Positions 23,113 through 30,837 of a stretch of DNA of 32,403 bases are shown one piece after another (the first letter of the stretch is position 1; each line of letters starts with the position of its first letter). This stretch comes from Coriobacteriia bacterium (GTDB lineage Bacteria; Actinomycetota; Coriobacteriia; Coriobacteriales; UBA8131): the NCBI GenBank assembly GCA_009784945.1, contig WQXH01000023.1, forward strand, positions 1-32,403. The letters run 5' to 3'. The translations under genes were made by a program, and so were the position numbers. Below the pieces are notes generated by a model that had not been told where the DNA came from, ran no database searches, and saw only the letters and a list, made by a program, of their open reading frames with translations.

Positions 23113-25716
23113 CTAGTACTCTTGCTCAATGCTGCGTTGTGCAGCAGCGTCACTACTGAGGCTCGCAAACTTGTCTTGCTTGTAGCGAGCCAGAGCCACG
23201 GCGGCAATCATTGCAGCGTTGTCGGTACAAGCTATAGGAGGAGGAAAAAGAACCTGGATGCCACAGGGTTCCATAGCCTCTTGATAGGCCTTGCGCAGTG
23301 CTTTGTTAGCCGCCACACCCCCTCCTATACAAAAGCTGCGAATGCCTAACTCCTTACAGGCTTTGAGTGCTTTGGAAACCTGCACTTCGATGACCGCCTG
23401 TTCAAAAGAAGCAGCAATGTCAGGCAGACTCAGGGTGCCTGCCGCCACCTGCTCTCTGATAACCGTGAGCACCGCTGTCTTTAGGCCGCTGAGAGAAAAC
23501 TGATAATCACCCGAATGCATAAGGGCACGAGGAAAAGCATATGCCTCGGGATTGCCCTCCGCTGCAAGCTTGGCAATAATGGGACCACCGGGATATCCCA
23601 GGCCAAGGGCCTTGGCCACTTTGTCATACGCCTCTCCCACGGCGTCGTCTAGTGTCTCGCCCAGCACCTCATAGCTTCCCCAGTTGCGCACCAAGACCAA
23701 CAAAGTGTTGCCGCCGCTCAAAAGAGCAATCACAAAGGGAGGCTGAAGAGTGTCTGAGCCAAGATGATAAGAACCTTCTTTTTGCACAAAACGATTAGCA
23801 TAGATGTGCCCTTCAAGGTGATCCACAACGATGAGAGGAAGGCTCGCAGACCAGCTGAGTCCTTTGGCAAAGGCCATGCCAACCACCAGCGCTCCCACAA
23901 GCCCAGGTGCAAAGGTAACTGCAAGAGCGTCCAGGCTTTGCCAGTCGTGCGCTCCCAGTGCCTCGCGAGCTGTAGGGTAGATGGCTTCGGTATGCTTACG
24001 CGATGCAATCTCGGGCACAACACCACCAAAGCGTGCGTGGAAATCTGTTTGACTGGCTATGACGTTGCTCAGCAGTCTTCCGTCCCCATCGATGAGAGCC
24101 GCGGCAGTTTCGTCACAGGAGCTTTCTATAGCGAGGATAAGCGGAGAGCGCTTTGCAGTGCAATTCATAGTATTTGTGTTGCTTGTGCAATCACCGCTGC
24201 CAACCTTGTTTGCATGATTAGCATTGCTTGCGCTTGCAGCAGAGCTTGCTCTGCCATTAGAACCCTCGCTGCCTGCAGAGCCAGCGCTGCCAGCCTTATC
24301 GGCATTGTCAGTAGAGCCAGCGTTGCTCAAACTGTCTGCGGGTGTCAAGGTGAACACAGAGGTTCTTGCCGCACTGGATAGCCTGCTGGCCTCTTCAATA
24401 CTGCCGGTCATAATGAGAGCGTCCTCTCGTTGCCCGGCAGTTTGCTGGGAGCTGCTATTGGGTGGGTAGTATCCCTTACGCCTACCAACCTCCTTGAGGC
24501 CCAACTTTTGATACAGTGTCTGCGCCTGAATATTATTAGCTCGAACCTCCAGTGTTATAGAGGTAGCTCCAAGATCTCTGGCGTCTTGCACCAAATACTG
24601 TATGAGCTGCTCCCCAATACCCTTACGGCGACACTCCTCCCTGACGACCAGGTCAAGGACATGCAAACAACCATCGATGAGCTGTCCGCCCACAAAGCCT
24701 GCCAAGGCGTTGTCGTTATAACAAACCCACCAACTGCGATCTGTCCTGCCTTGAGCAGCAGGAGCCTGGTCTAGCTCCTCTTGGTACATTTCCTCAGTCC
24801 AGCATTCGCCAGAAAGAGAGCTTTGACTTTGGGCATAAGCGCTTTGCTCAAGCATCACCATGCTTGCTATGTCATCGCTGGCAGCTGGCCTATACACTGG
24901 TTTACCTGTGCGCAAAGGCCAGGCAAACCCTGAGGAAGGAACCTCGGTAAGAGCCCCTTGGCGCAGAGTGCCACCGGCAACAGCCAGCTTCTTGCGCTCG
25001 TTTTCTTCTGCATCAGAAAGACGGGTGTAAATGGGGAGTAACGAAGCAATGCTATGAGGCTCCTCGCGCAATTCCCCCTGCTGACCCACGTGCGCTTCAA
25101 ACGCCTTGAGCAGCCCACTACCTTGAGGATGCCAGTGCGATTCATCCAGCCAGCTAAACGATGAAAAAAGCTCTCCGTATTTATAAAGGGCATCGCCAGC
25201 AAGCTGTGGCGAGTCTTGCACGTAACTCTCAAGCCATCTTTGTGCCAGGGTCTCACTCTTTACAACAGTGAGGCAGTCTTGGCGATGCGCACCCTGTTCG
25301 TCAAGTAGGTACCTAACTGGATATACTTCGCCGCGCATGGCATCAGAAAGCACTGCCAGGTGTCCTCTGACACCCGACATCCAAGCCTGCCATGCTTGTG
25401 CGTCTGGGGTCACAACGCCAAAGAGAGCAAGCTCCAATCCAGCAGCTATGCCTTTGGCTGTTGCAACAGCTATACGCACGCCGGTAAAAGAGCCCGGCCC
25501 TCTGCCGCAGACGATACCGACGAGGTCTTTTTTGTTAACGCCGCCCTGAGAAAACAGCGCTTCAATGGCAGGCACCAGCCTCACATTGGCCTCGCGCCGC
25601 GCCATAAGGTCTCCAGAAGCCAGGGGCGTTATGCCAAGAGGGGAGAGCTCCCCAACCGCCAAAGCGATGGCATCGCTGGCAGTATCAAAGGCAAGAATCA
25701 ACTGCTGCTTAGTCAC
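23113..25716 (-). CDS. tsaD: TsaB-RimI-TsaD fusion (t6A37 tRNA modification plus N-alpha acetyltransferase)
   Basis: An 867-aa triple fusion. Residues ~1-255 are TsaB (LILAFDTASDAIALAVG, GRGPGSFTGVRIAVATAKG). Residues ~275-425 are a RimI-type GNAT domain (LDLVVREECRRKGIGEQLIQYL, EVRANNIQAQTLYQKLG). Residues ~440-525 are a Ser/Ala/Asn/Gly-rich linker. Residues ~527-867 are TsaD, the threonylcarbamoyl transferase, with metal ligands His633/His637 (HLEGH), SGGNT, DAVGEAYDKVAK and CTDNAAMIA. The start is a GTG overlapping tsaE by 8 bp. The fusion fixes TsaB, TsaD and RimI at 1:1:1. With TsaE it makes most of the t6A machinery; TsaC is not in the window. Confidence 0.94.
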   Translation of the reverse strand: MTKQQLILAFDTASDAIALAVGELSPLGITPLASGDLMARREANVRLVPAIEALFSQGGVNKKDLVGIVCGRGPGSFTGVRIAVATAKGIAAGLELALFGVVTPDAQAWQAWMSGVRGHLAVLSDAMRGEVYPVRYLLDEQGAHRQDCLTVVKSETLAQRWLESYVQDSPQLAGDALYKYGELFSSFSWLDESHWHPQGSGLLKAFEAHVGQQGELREEPHSIASLLPIYTRLSDAEENERKKLAVAGGTLRQGALTEVPSSGFAWPLRTGKPVYRPAASDDIASMVMLEQSAYAQSQSSLSGECWTEEMYQEELDQAPAAQGRTDRSWWVCYNDNALAGFVGGQLIDGCLHVLDLVVREECRRKGIGEQLIQYLVQDARDLGATSITLEVRANNIQAQTLYQKLGLKEVGRRKGYYPPNSSSQQTAGQREDALIMTGSIEEASRLSSAARTSVFTLTPADSLSNAGSTDNADKAGSAGSAGSEGSNGRASSAASASNANHANKVGSGDCTSNTNTMNCTAKRSPLILAIESSCDETAAALIDGDGRLLSNVIASQTDFHARFGGVVPEIASRKHTEAIYPTAREALGAHDWQSLDALAVTFAPGLVGALVVGMAFAKGLSWSASLPLIVVDHLEGHIYANRFVQKEGSYHLGSDTLQPPFVIALLSGGNTLLVLVRNWGSYEVLGETLDDAVGEAYDKVAKALGLGYPGGPIIAKLAAEGNPEAYAFPRALMHSGDYQFSLSGLKTAVLTVIREQVAAGTLSLPDIAASFEQAVIEVQVSKALKACKELGIRSFCIGGGVAANKALRKAYQEAMEPCGIQVLFPPPIACTDNAAMIAAVALARYKQDKFASLSSDAAAQRSIEQEY

Positions 25717-26215
25717 TCAGATACATCCTCGTTTCGGCGGTTACAAACCGCGACAACTGCACTAAAGATGACTCTCCCTCGCAGCTTAGCTCAACACGTC
25801 GTTCATGGGGGTGGTCTTGGTCTACCGTAAGGGTAACTTGGATAAAGTCCCGTGGCAGATGAGCTGCAAACTTGCTTCCCCACTCAACCACACTCACCGC
25901 ATCTTGTTGCTCTAAAAGGCCAAAGTAGTCTAGATCCTCCAGCTGATCAGGGTCTTCCAGCCGATACAAATCAAAGTGCCTTAGAAGAGAAGGCAGACCC
26001 CTCGTTAAGGGGTACTCAAGCACCAGGTTAAAGGTAGGGCTCGTAACAGGACAGTTTACGCCAAGCGCCTCCGCAATTCCTTGCGCAAGCCTGGTTTTGC
26101 CAGCTCCCAGGTCTCCGTCAATCAAGACAACTGAGCCGCCCTGCAAACAGGAGCCAAGACGCCTTCCAAGGGCAGTGGTTTCTTCCTCGCTCAGAGTTAT
26201 TTCATAATAGCTCAT
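25709..26215 (-). CDS. tsaE: TsaE, ATPase of the t6A complex
   Basis: Small P-loop ATPase (168 aa) needed for turnover of the TsaB-TsaD complex. Walker A GDLGAGKT spans residues 33-40, followed by the family motifs VTSPTFNLVLEY, HFDLYRLEDPDQLEDLDY and VVEWGSKF. It overlaps the uracil-DNA glycosylase gene upstream by four bases (ATGA) and the fusion gene downstream by eight, so the three genes form a tightly coupled operon. Length is normal to slightly long. Confidence 0.94.
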   Translation of the reverse strand: MSYYEITLSEEETTALGRRLGSCLQGGSVVLIDGDLGAGKTRLAQGIAEALGVNCPVTSPTFNLVLEYPLTRGLPSLLRHFDLYRLEDPDQLEDLDYFGLLEQQDAVSVVEWGSKFAAHLPRDFIQVTLTVDQDHPHERRVELSCEGESSLVQLSRFVTAETRMYLSD

Positions 26216-26790
26216 GTCCTGCTCCCTAATTCTTCGTGACGCTTTTCGAGGAGCAGCTTGAGTAATGCAAAGTCATGCTCAAGCAAAGGACGCTTTGTGC
26301 GATCGTAGATGGCTGCAGCAGGGTGAAAAATTGGCAGCACGCTATAGCGACCAGTAAGATGCACGCGACCACGCAGGTGCGAGATGCCGGTATCGGTCTT
26401 GAGGATGAATTGAGAGGAAAAACGCCCCAGCGTTACCAAGATAAGAGGCTCTATTGCGCGCACCTGCTTGCGTAAGAAGGGTGTACACGCTTCGATTTGA
26501 TGTGGCAGCGGGTCGGCGTTTTGCGGTGGTCGGCACTTGAGAATATTGGCAATGTAGACATCTTTTCGCTCCAGTCCAGCAAGCGCCAGTAACTCGTTAA
26601 GATACTTGCCTGCTGCACCTATGAAAGGCTCGGCTCCCAGATCTTCTTTGCAACCAGGCGCCTCACCTATTAACATGACCTCAGCCTTGGGGTTGCCTAC
26701 TCCAAAAACGATAGTCGTGCGCGTTTCGCAGAGCTCACACCGTCTACATTCGCCCAGGTCTTCTTGTACTTCTTCCAGAGCCCTTGCCAT
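26212..26790 (-). CDS. uracil-DNA glycosylase, family 4 ([4Fe-4S])
   Basis: Excises uracil from DNA; 192 aa. Cluster ligands are Cys15 and Cys18 (CRRC), Cys86 (ILKCRPP) and Cys102 (IEACTPF). The active-site motif GEAPGCKEDLGAEPFIGAAG and the C-terminal HPAAAIYDR motif (residues ~156-164) fit family 4, although the usual 'HPA..LR' is modified. The start follows AAGGTAA. It is the first gene of the operon with tsaE and the tsaB-rimI-tsaD fusion. A minus-strand terminator just upstream insulates it from earlier transcription. Confidence 0.92.
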   Translation of the reverse strand: MARALEEVQEDLGECRRCELCETRTTIVFGVGNPKAEVMLIGEAPGCKEDLGAEPFIGAAGKYLNELLALAGLERKDVYIANILKCRPPQNADPLPHQIEACTPFLRKQVRAIEPLILVTLGRFSSQFILKTDTGISHLRGRVHLTGRYSVLPIFHPAAAIYDRTKRPLLEHDFALLKLLLEKRHEELGSRT

Positions 26791-26850
26791 TTACCTTGCC
26801 TTTCTCTTAACAGTATTGTATACGAAGCTTGCGAGCATGGCTTGAGACAT

Positions 26851-26886
26851 AAAAAGCGGTGCACCTGTTAGGGGAACAGGTGCACC
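26851..26886 (-). terminator. minus-strand intrinsic terminator upstream of the udg-tsaE operon
   Basis: GGTGCACCTGTT (26858-26869) and AACAGGTGCACC (26875-26886) form a perfect 12-bp stem with a 5-nt loop. Read on the minus strand, the stem is followed by GCTTTTT. It would end transcripts entering from the right just before the udg gene, so something must be transcribed leftward across 26890-27090 or beyond, or it acts as an attenuator of the operon. Confidence 0.8.
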
Positions 26887-27275
26887 AGTACTGGGGTAGA
26901 GGCTTTCGTCTGCCAAGGGAAACAGGCGAGCCTCTTGAGAATTGCCGAGAGCATGTTGAGTTACTCACGACAGCGATAATGGCGTTTCTTACTACATGTT
27001 ACTACCTTTCGTGGTAATCAAGTGGGTGTGACAAACCATTTCTTCGTCAATAATCAGCTGGTGTTGCGCTATCCACTTGCTCATGGCGCTGCCCTAACCA
27101 TCTCTAACCCACATTGTTGCTAAACCCATCGGTATTATGCCACGCATTGAGCGAAATAGTGGATACTCCACAAAATCTCCACACTTCGTCCCTCGAGTGG
27201 CAGGAAGAGGAAAGGAACGCGACAGGAAGATGCCCTCACGGGACTCAAGTCCCTGAACCACGAATAAACTTGGCA
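26887..27275. other. intergenic stretch with structured minus-strand segment
   Basis: No firm gene. On the minus strand a stem GAGGCT/AAGCCTC with inner CG.CTG/CAG.CG pairing (about 26903-26938) precedes the terminator at 26851-26886, consistent with an untranslated leader or small RNA. I found none of the T-box or common riboswitch consensus motifs. From about 27090 to 27275 nothing is recognised. Confidence 0.4.
26992..27084 (-). CDS. possible 30-aa small ORF upstream of the terminator
   Basis: The frame reads MSKWIAQHQLIIDEEM and ends KGSNM. It lies on the minus strand between the toxin-antitoxin region and the structured segment before the udg operon. No strong ribosome site is seen. It could be a leader peptide or chance. 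Confidence 0.2.
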   Translation of the reverse strand: MSKWIAQHQLIIDEEMVCHTHLITTKGSNM

Positions 27276-27354
27276 ACTGGTACGCGTGGTCTTATAGGAT
27301 TTGGATAAACTGTACAAACAGGAAACGATTTCTGCATCATACGTGTGGTGTCTG
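27276..27354 (+). repeat. direct repeat flanking the toxin-antitoxin pair (left copy)
   Basis: The first 31 bp (ACTGGTACGCGTGGTCTTAT...GGAT) are identical to 28231-28261. The next 48 bp align without gaps at roughly two thirds identity, including CATCA..CGT.TGGTGTCTG. It lies about 130 bp beyond the toxin stop codon. Confidence 0.75.
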
Positions 27355-27482
27355 GTGCACTCATGCTCGAACAGCTTGTAATAATGCAACCAAGTCTATT
27401 TATGAGAAAGTGTCTCACAAATTGAGTAGCTATCATTTCGCTTTTGCCCACTTTAGATTGCTGCTCTCTGATTCCTTTTCCT

Positions 27483-27758
27483 TTAGAACAAGTCTGAGTG
27501 GCTGCCTGTGCGCACGGCTGTGAGAAAGAGTCCATCGCCACTTTTGAGATATATCAGCAGCCAGTCGGGCTCAATATGGCATTCTCTGTGGCCGCTGTAT
27601 TCGCCTGAAAGCATATGGTCAAGGTGCTTGGCTGGCAACTCTTCATCTTTGAGCAGGTTTTTGATTATTTCGTCTAGCTTGGAGGTATTCAGCCCGCGCT
27701 TTTTTGCACGCGCTGCATCCTTCTTAAATTTGCTGGTGATTATCAGCTTACGCATCAT
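27483..27758 (-). CDS. yafQ: RelE-superfamily toxin, YafQ type
   Basis: mRNA interferase toxin of about 91 aa. The body KLIITSKFKKDAARAKKRG, the LSGEYSGHRECHIEPDWLLIY block and the C-terminal RTGSHSDLF with His88 (numbered from the GTG at 27761) match YafQ, whose penultimate-region His is catalytic. Three start codons overlap the antitoxin stop (GTG 27761, ATG 27758, ATG 27755); I took the first ATG. The gene is translationally coupled to the antitoxin, and the pair is flanked by direct repeats. Confidence 0.9.
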   Translation of the reverse strand: MMRKLIITSKFKKDAARAKKRGLNTSKLDEIIKNLLKDEELPAKHLDHMLSGEYSGHRECHIEPDWLLIYLKSGDGLFLTAVRTGSHSDLF

Positions 27759-28038
27759 CACTGCCGTCTAGTATCGTGGCCCACATATCTTCTGTTGAGT
27801 CAAAAGGCCCCAAAAGGTTCTGACCACTGGCAGCGTCGCGCATAGCAATGAGGGTCTCGTCATTGAAGCCATAAGGATTTGCTGAGTCAAAAGGAAACCC
27901 ACCGCGTTTATTGAACGCTGCAACAAACATTCTTATGGCGTTTGAAGGAGTGGTTCCAATGTTTTCAGCAATTCTTAGAAACTCCTGCTTTTCTTCGGGC
28001 CTTAGCTTTGCTGTTATCGGACTCATTGTGGCTCCCAT
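27748..28038 (-). CDS. dinJ: RelB/DinJ-family antitoxin
   Basis: Antitoxin of 96 aa with a ribbon-helix-helix N-terminus (SPITAKLRPEEKQEFLRIAE, GTTPSNAIRMFVAAF). A region KRGGFPFDSANPYGFNDETL follows, the DinJ-type toxin-binding motif ('GG.PFd...PN..t..a'). AGGAGGT lies five bases before the ATG at 28038. The upstream palindrome AGTATACT (28075-28082) and nearby GTATTACTTAGTAC may be the autoregulatory operator. It overlaps the toxin gene. Confidence 0.9.
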   Translation of the reverse strand: MGATMSPITAKLRPEEKQEFLRIAENIGTTPSNAIRMFVAAFNKRGGFPFDSANPYGFNDETLIAMRDAASGQNLLGPFDSTEDMWATILDGSDDA

Positions 28039-28230
28039 TGCTACCTCCTGATTGTGTATTACTTAGTACGCCCAAGTATACTACAGTAAGCACTACAGTG
28101 GAGCTCTGACTTCATGCTTCTGCCGCGCTTCTGATTTCACACTTCTACTCGCTGGCTTTTTGTTTGGGGGCACCGAGCAGCTCTATCAGAGTAGCGCAAT
28201 ACACAGATTCCTTTGTTTTTGCAGACTCGT

Positions 28231-28309
28231 ACTGGTACGCGTGGTCTTATAGGATTTGGATGTTCAGTACATACACGATTCGGTTTTCGCATCAGCCGTA
28301 TGGTGTCTG
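28231..28309 (+). repeat. direct repeat flanking the toxin-antitoxin pair (right copy)
   Basis: Same orientation as the 27276 copy; 31 bp are identical and then 48 bp are partly conserved. It begins at ACTGGTACGC and ends six bases before the YhcG-like stop codon at 28315. The two copies bracket about 0.9 kb holding the antitoxin and toxin. Confidence 0.75.
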
Positions 28310-28314
28310 CAAAA

Positions 28315-29238
28315 CTAGAATTCTTTCGAGTCTGTATCGTCGATGAAAAAATCTATTTGTTTAGTCGGCTCGCCAGTCGGCATCAACTTTCGACGTTCCA
28401 GGCGCTCTTGAGCCTCAATTAGCAGCTCAGTAATCTTAGCCTCAAATATGTCTTTTGCTGGCAGGTGCGTCCAGTACTCTGCAACAGCTATGCCCGCCTT
28501 ATCCATCTCTAATAATTCAATCTTCTCGCGACTGGCAGTTGCGCAAAGAATTATGCCAATTGGAGCTTCTTCTTCGGGTTGCCGTTCAAACTTGTCGAGC
28601 CATTTTAGGTAGAGTTCCATCTGGCCTTTATATTCAGCCTTAAACTTGCCGATCTTCAGCTCAACAGCCACCAACCTTTTTAATACTCGATGGTAGAACA
28701 ACAAGTCTAAGACTATATCCTCACCGTCAATTATCATTCGCTTTTGCCGAGCGACAAACGTAATACCGTGACCAAATTCCAGAATGAACGCCTCAAGACC
28801 AGTGAGTATCGCTTTCTCTAAATCGGCTTCCAAAAAGTTCTCTCTCAACCCAAGGATGTCAAGTAGATAGGGATCCTTGAAAACGTTGAATGGGACCGCA
28901 GAGAGTTCAGAAAAGTGTGAGTTTGCTATCTCCTGTCGCTCGTATGCTTTGCGGGCAATTGCCTTGCGCAAGTCTCTGACCCCCAAATTTAGCTCTGCTG
29001 CATCCCTAGCATAATAGAGGCGTGCTCCATCACTTTTTACCGGCAGTAATTCAATGAAGTGTGACCAACTCAATTGTGTCGACAGCGTCGTCACAATCTG
29101 CTTGTCAGAAAACTCTCGTGAGAATTGCATCATGCGTCTGAGATTTACTGTGTGGTAGCGGGCACGTGCTGGTCGGGTTGACGATAAAGGATCTTGGCAT
29201 AGTTGCAAGTAAATTAAACGACACTGCACCGCCCGCAT
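28315..29238 (-). CDS. YhcG/DUF1016-family PDDEXK nuclease-like protein, N-terminally truncated
   Basis: From residue ~32 (NLRRMMQFSREFSDKQIV, TQLSWSHFIELL) onward it follows E. coli YhcG closely. KDPYLLDILGL and ADLEKAILTGLEAFILEFG come next, then the nuclease core FVARQKRMIIDGEDIVLDLLFYHRVLKRLVAVELKIG (shown in pieces), where Asp, Glu and Lys form a PDDEXK-like set, then FKAEYKGQMELYLKWL. About 80 N-terminal residues of the family are missing; the first ~30 residues here (MRAVQCRLIYLQLCQD) do not match. This suggests a 5' deletion or frameshift. It may be a remnant or use an internal start. The role is unknown; it is often found near restriction systems and mobile DNA. Confidence 0.75.
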   Translation of the reverse strand: MRAVQCRLIYLQLCQDPLSSTRPARARYHTVNLRRMMQFSREFSDKQIVTTLSTQLSWSHFIELLPVKSDGARLYYARDAAELNLGVRDLRKAIARKAYERQEIANSHFSELSAVPFNVFKDPYLLDILGLRENFLEADLEKAILTGLEAFILEFGHGITFVARQKRMIIDGEDIVLDLLFYHRVLKRLVAVELKIGKFKAEYKGQMELYLKWLDKFERQPEEEAPIGIILCATASREKIELLEMDKAGIAVAEYWTHLPAKDIFEAKITELLIEAQERLERRKLMPTGEPTKQIDFFIDDTDSKEF

Positions 29239-29395
29239 GACATTTTGTATAGATTAAGGTGGAATTGGTAGAGTGGTCAAGAGGCTCCTTGAAAGTCTGT
29301 ATAGATTATTAACAATCAGTGGCAAACTTATCATCTATCGAAATGTTACACTAGCTTCGCTCTTGGTTGATTGTTTATGTGAAGAGGAGAGTCCA

Positions 29396-29761
29396 ATGAG
29401 CCGAAATGAAGGATGCTCGTCGAAGACTGAACTGCCAAGTTCAGTAGAACGATTCCTTACGTACGTTGCTATGCAGTCAGCTATGTATGACAATTGTCTG
29501 AACTACCGAGAGAGTGACAGAATCAAAGCTGACATGATGAATTGTCCAAGCAGGTGGAGAGGGCTTACAGCTGATCAGATTCGAGCTGGCTGCCTTGTGC
29601 TTGGAATGACAGAAGAAGATGCGGATCAAATTGCTTATTTCCGCCAGAGGGTTATTGACGGACATAAACTTAGACCAAAGTATTACAAGGATTTCATTTT
29701 CGAGAACAAATGCGTAAGCGAATATGTTCCTGAACCAATCAAAGCAAGTAGAGATTGGTAG
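29396..29761 (+). CDS. hypothetical protein, 121 aa
   Basis: Unrecognised. I chose the ATG at 29396 (MSRNEGCSSKTELPSS) because GAGGAG precedes it by seven bases; the frame is open back to 29273, but that part has no ribosome site. The sequence is soluble with helical stretches (VERFLTYVAMQSAMYDN, RESDRIKADMMNCPSRW) and a region GLTADQIRAGCLVLGMTEEDADQIAYF that looks like a helical, UBA-like turn. It is monocistronic between minus-strand accessory genes. Confidence 0.5.
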   Translation: MSRNEGCSSKTELPSSVERFLTYVAMQSAMYDNCLNYRESDRIKADMMNCPSRWRGLTADQIRAGCLVLGMTEEDADQIAYFRQRVIDGHKLRPKYYKDFIFENKCVSEYVPEPIKASRDW

Positions 29762-30095
29762 CTTACCGCCTGGCATCGGCAAATTGTGCAGACGGTACTT
29801 GCACAATTTAACAGCAACTACGAATTGCACTGAGCAGACAATCGGGCTCAGCACCTAATGGAACTCTAGGCCAACTAGGTAACGGTAGATGCGAATTATG
29901 CTCTCTTCGATAAGCAGGGACAGTATTTCAGTTAAGCAAACGCGTTTAATACAATGAGAGCTATTGGCAATAATCTTCCATTAGCGCTTCATGGGAATTA
30001 TAGCAGGATGAAATAGTGCTATCCTCTTTGGGCGAAGATATCACTAAATTCCAAATTAATCGTATGATTTCACTTCCATTACGACATTTCCCTGC
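29762..30095. other. non-coding stretch with a hairpin after the orphan gene
   Basis: AAATTGTGCA (29781-29790) and TGCACAATTT (29800-29809) are perfect 10-bp arms around 9 nt, about 20 bp after the upstream stop. It may terminate the orphan transcript despite a weak T run. Nothing else is recognised up to 30095. Confidence 0.5.
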
Positions 30096-30836
30096 TTACC
30101 TCATTGCGAGCTCGGGCATTATCTGAATTATCTTCCCGTCTAGTACCTTGCCATTAGCTTTCTTGTTGCGCTTCACACCATCTGAGCCCCAGGTGCCCCA
30201 TTGCTTGAAGAAGAAAGCCGTGCCCTGCTCATTAGCCTGCTCATGGATTGAGCGCACCCATTCGGGTTTCATGGGTCGCGCTTGGACTCCACTTTCACCG
30301 CCGACTATTACCCAATCGATATTGGTCAAGTCGAGCCTCCCGAGCTCTCCAACCAAAGGTTCGCATGACAAGAAGCGAATAGAAGCTGGTAGTTCACGAA
30401 GTAAATCTATGCGAGATTTTTCAGTAGACGATTCAACTGTCACGCCAAGCCAAACGTTTTTGGGAATACTCGTTTGTGCGAAATACTTTGCCATTCTTTC
30501 GGTGCGCTTGGTAAGGATTTGAAAGCGGTGGTGTGAAGCCTCCTGAATTGTCCCCATTACCTTGTCAATAAAGCTAAGCGGCACTGCATCATGAAAGAGG
30601 TCGGACATTGAACAAACAAACACTACGTGTGACTTTTTCCATACTTTGGGCTCGTCTAGTGTGCACTCATGCACTGTAGGCAAAAACCCATTGACGTATT
30701 TCCTAACTCCCATAGCCTTTAACCTTCGAGTCATTGTCTCAGCATAGCAATGGGCGCAGCCAGTCGACACCTTTGTGCAGCCTGTAACTGGGTTCCATGT
30801 TTTATCAGTCTACTCAATTTTTGATTTTAAGGCCAT
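30096..30836 (-). pseudogene. DUF5131 (phage Gp37/Gp68-like, three-Cys-motif) protein with Trp-to-TAG stop at codon 9
   Basis: The family starts about 'M..KIEWT..TWNPVTGCTKVS.GC..CYAE'. Here the ATG at 30834-30836 gives MALKSKIE, then TAG (30810-30812), then TDKTWNPVTGCTKVSTGCAHCYAE and a normal continuation: FVCSMSDLFHD, FQILTKRTERM, NVWLGVTVES, SCEPLVG, WVIVGGESG and FFFKQWG. One TGG-to-TAG change explains it. Re-initiation at the GTG at 30768-30770 would lose the first of three cysteines (C20, C27, C30). The ATG follows tcmP by one base, so they are an operon. It may be a pseudogene or rely on readthrough. Confidence 0.8.
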
Positions 30837-30837
30837 G

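Noticed and set aside
23764-24381. Plus-strand 205-aa frame inside the Tsa fusion gene
   Set aside because: Shadow of the TsaD and linker region, without its own support.
26887-27100. T-box or known riboswitch before the udg operon
   Set aside because: No T-box antiterminator consensus, TPP, SAM or other familiar motif was found.
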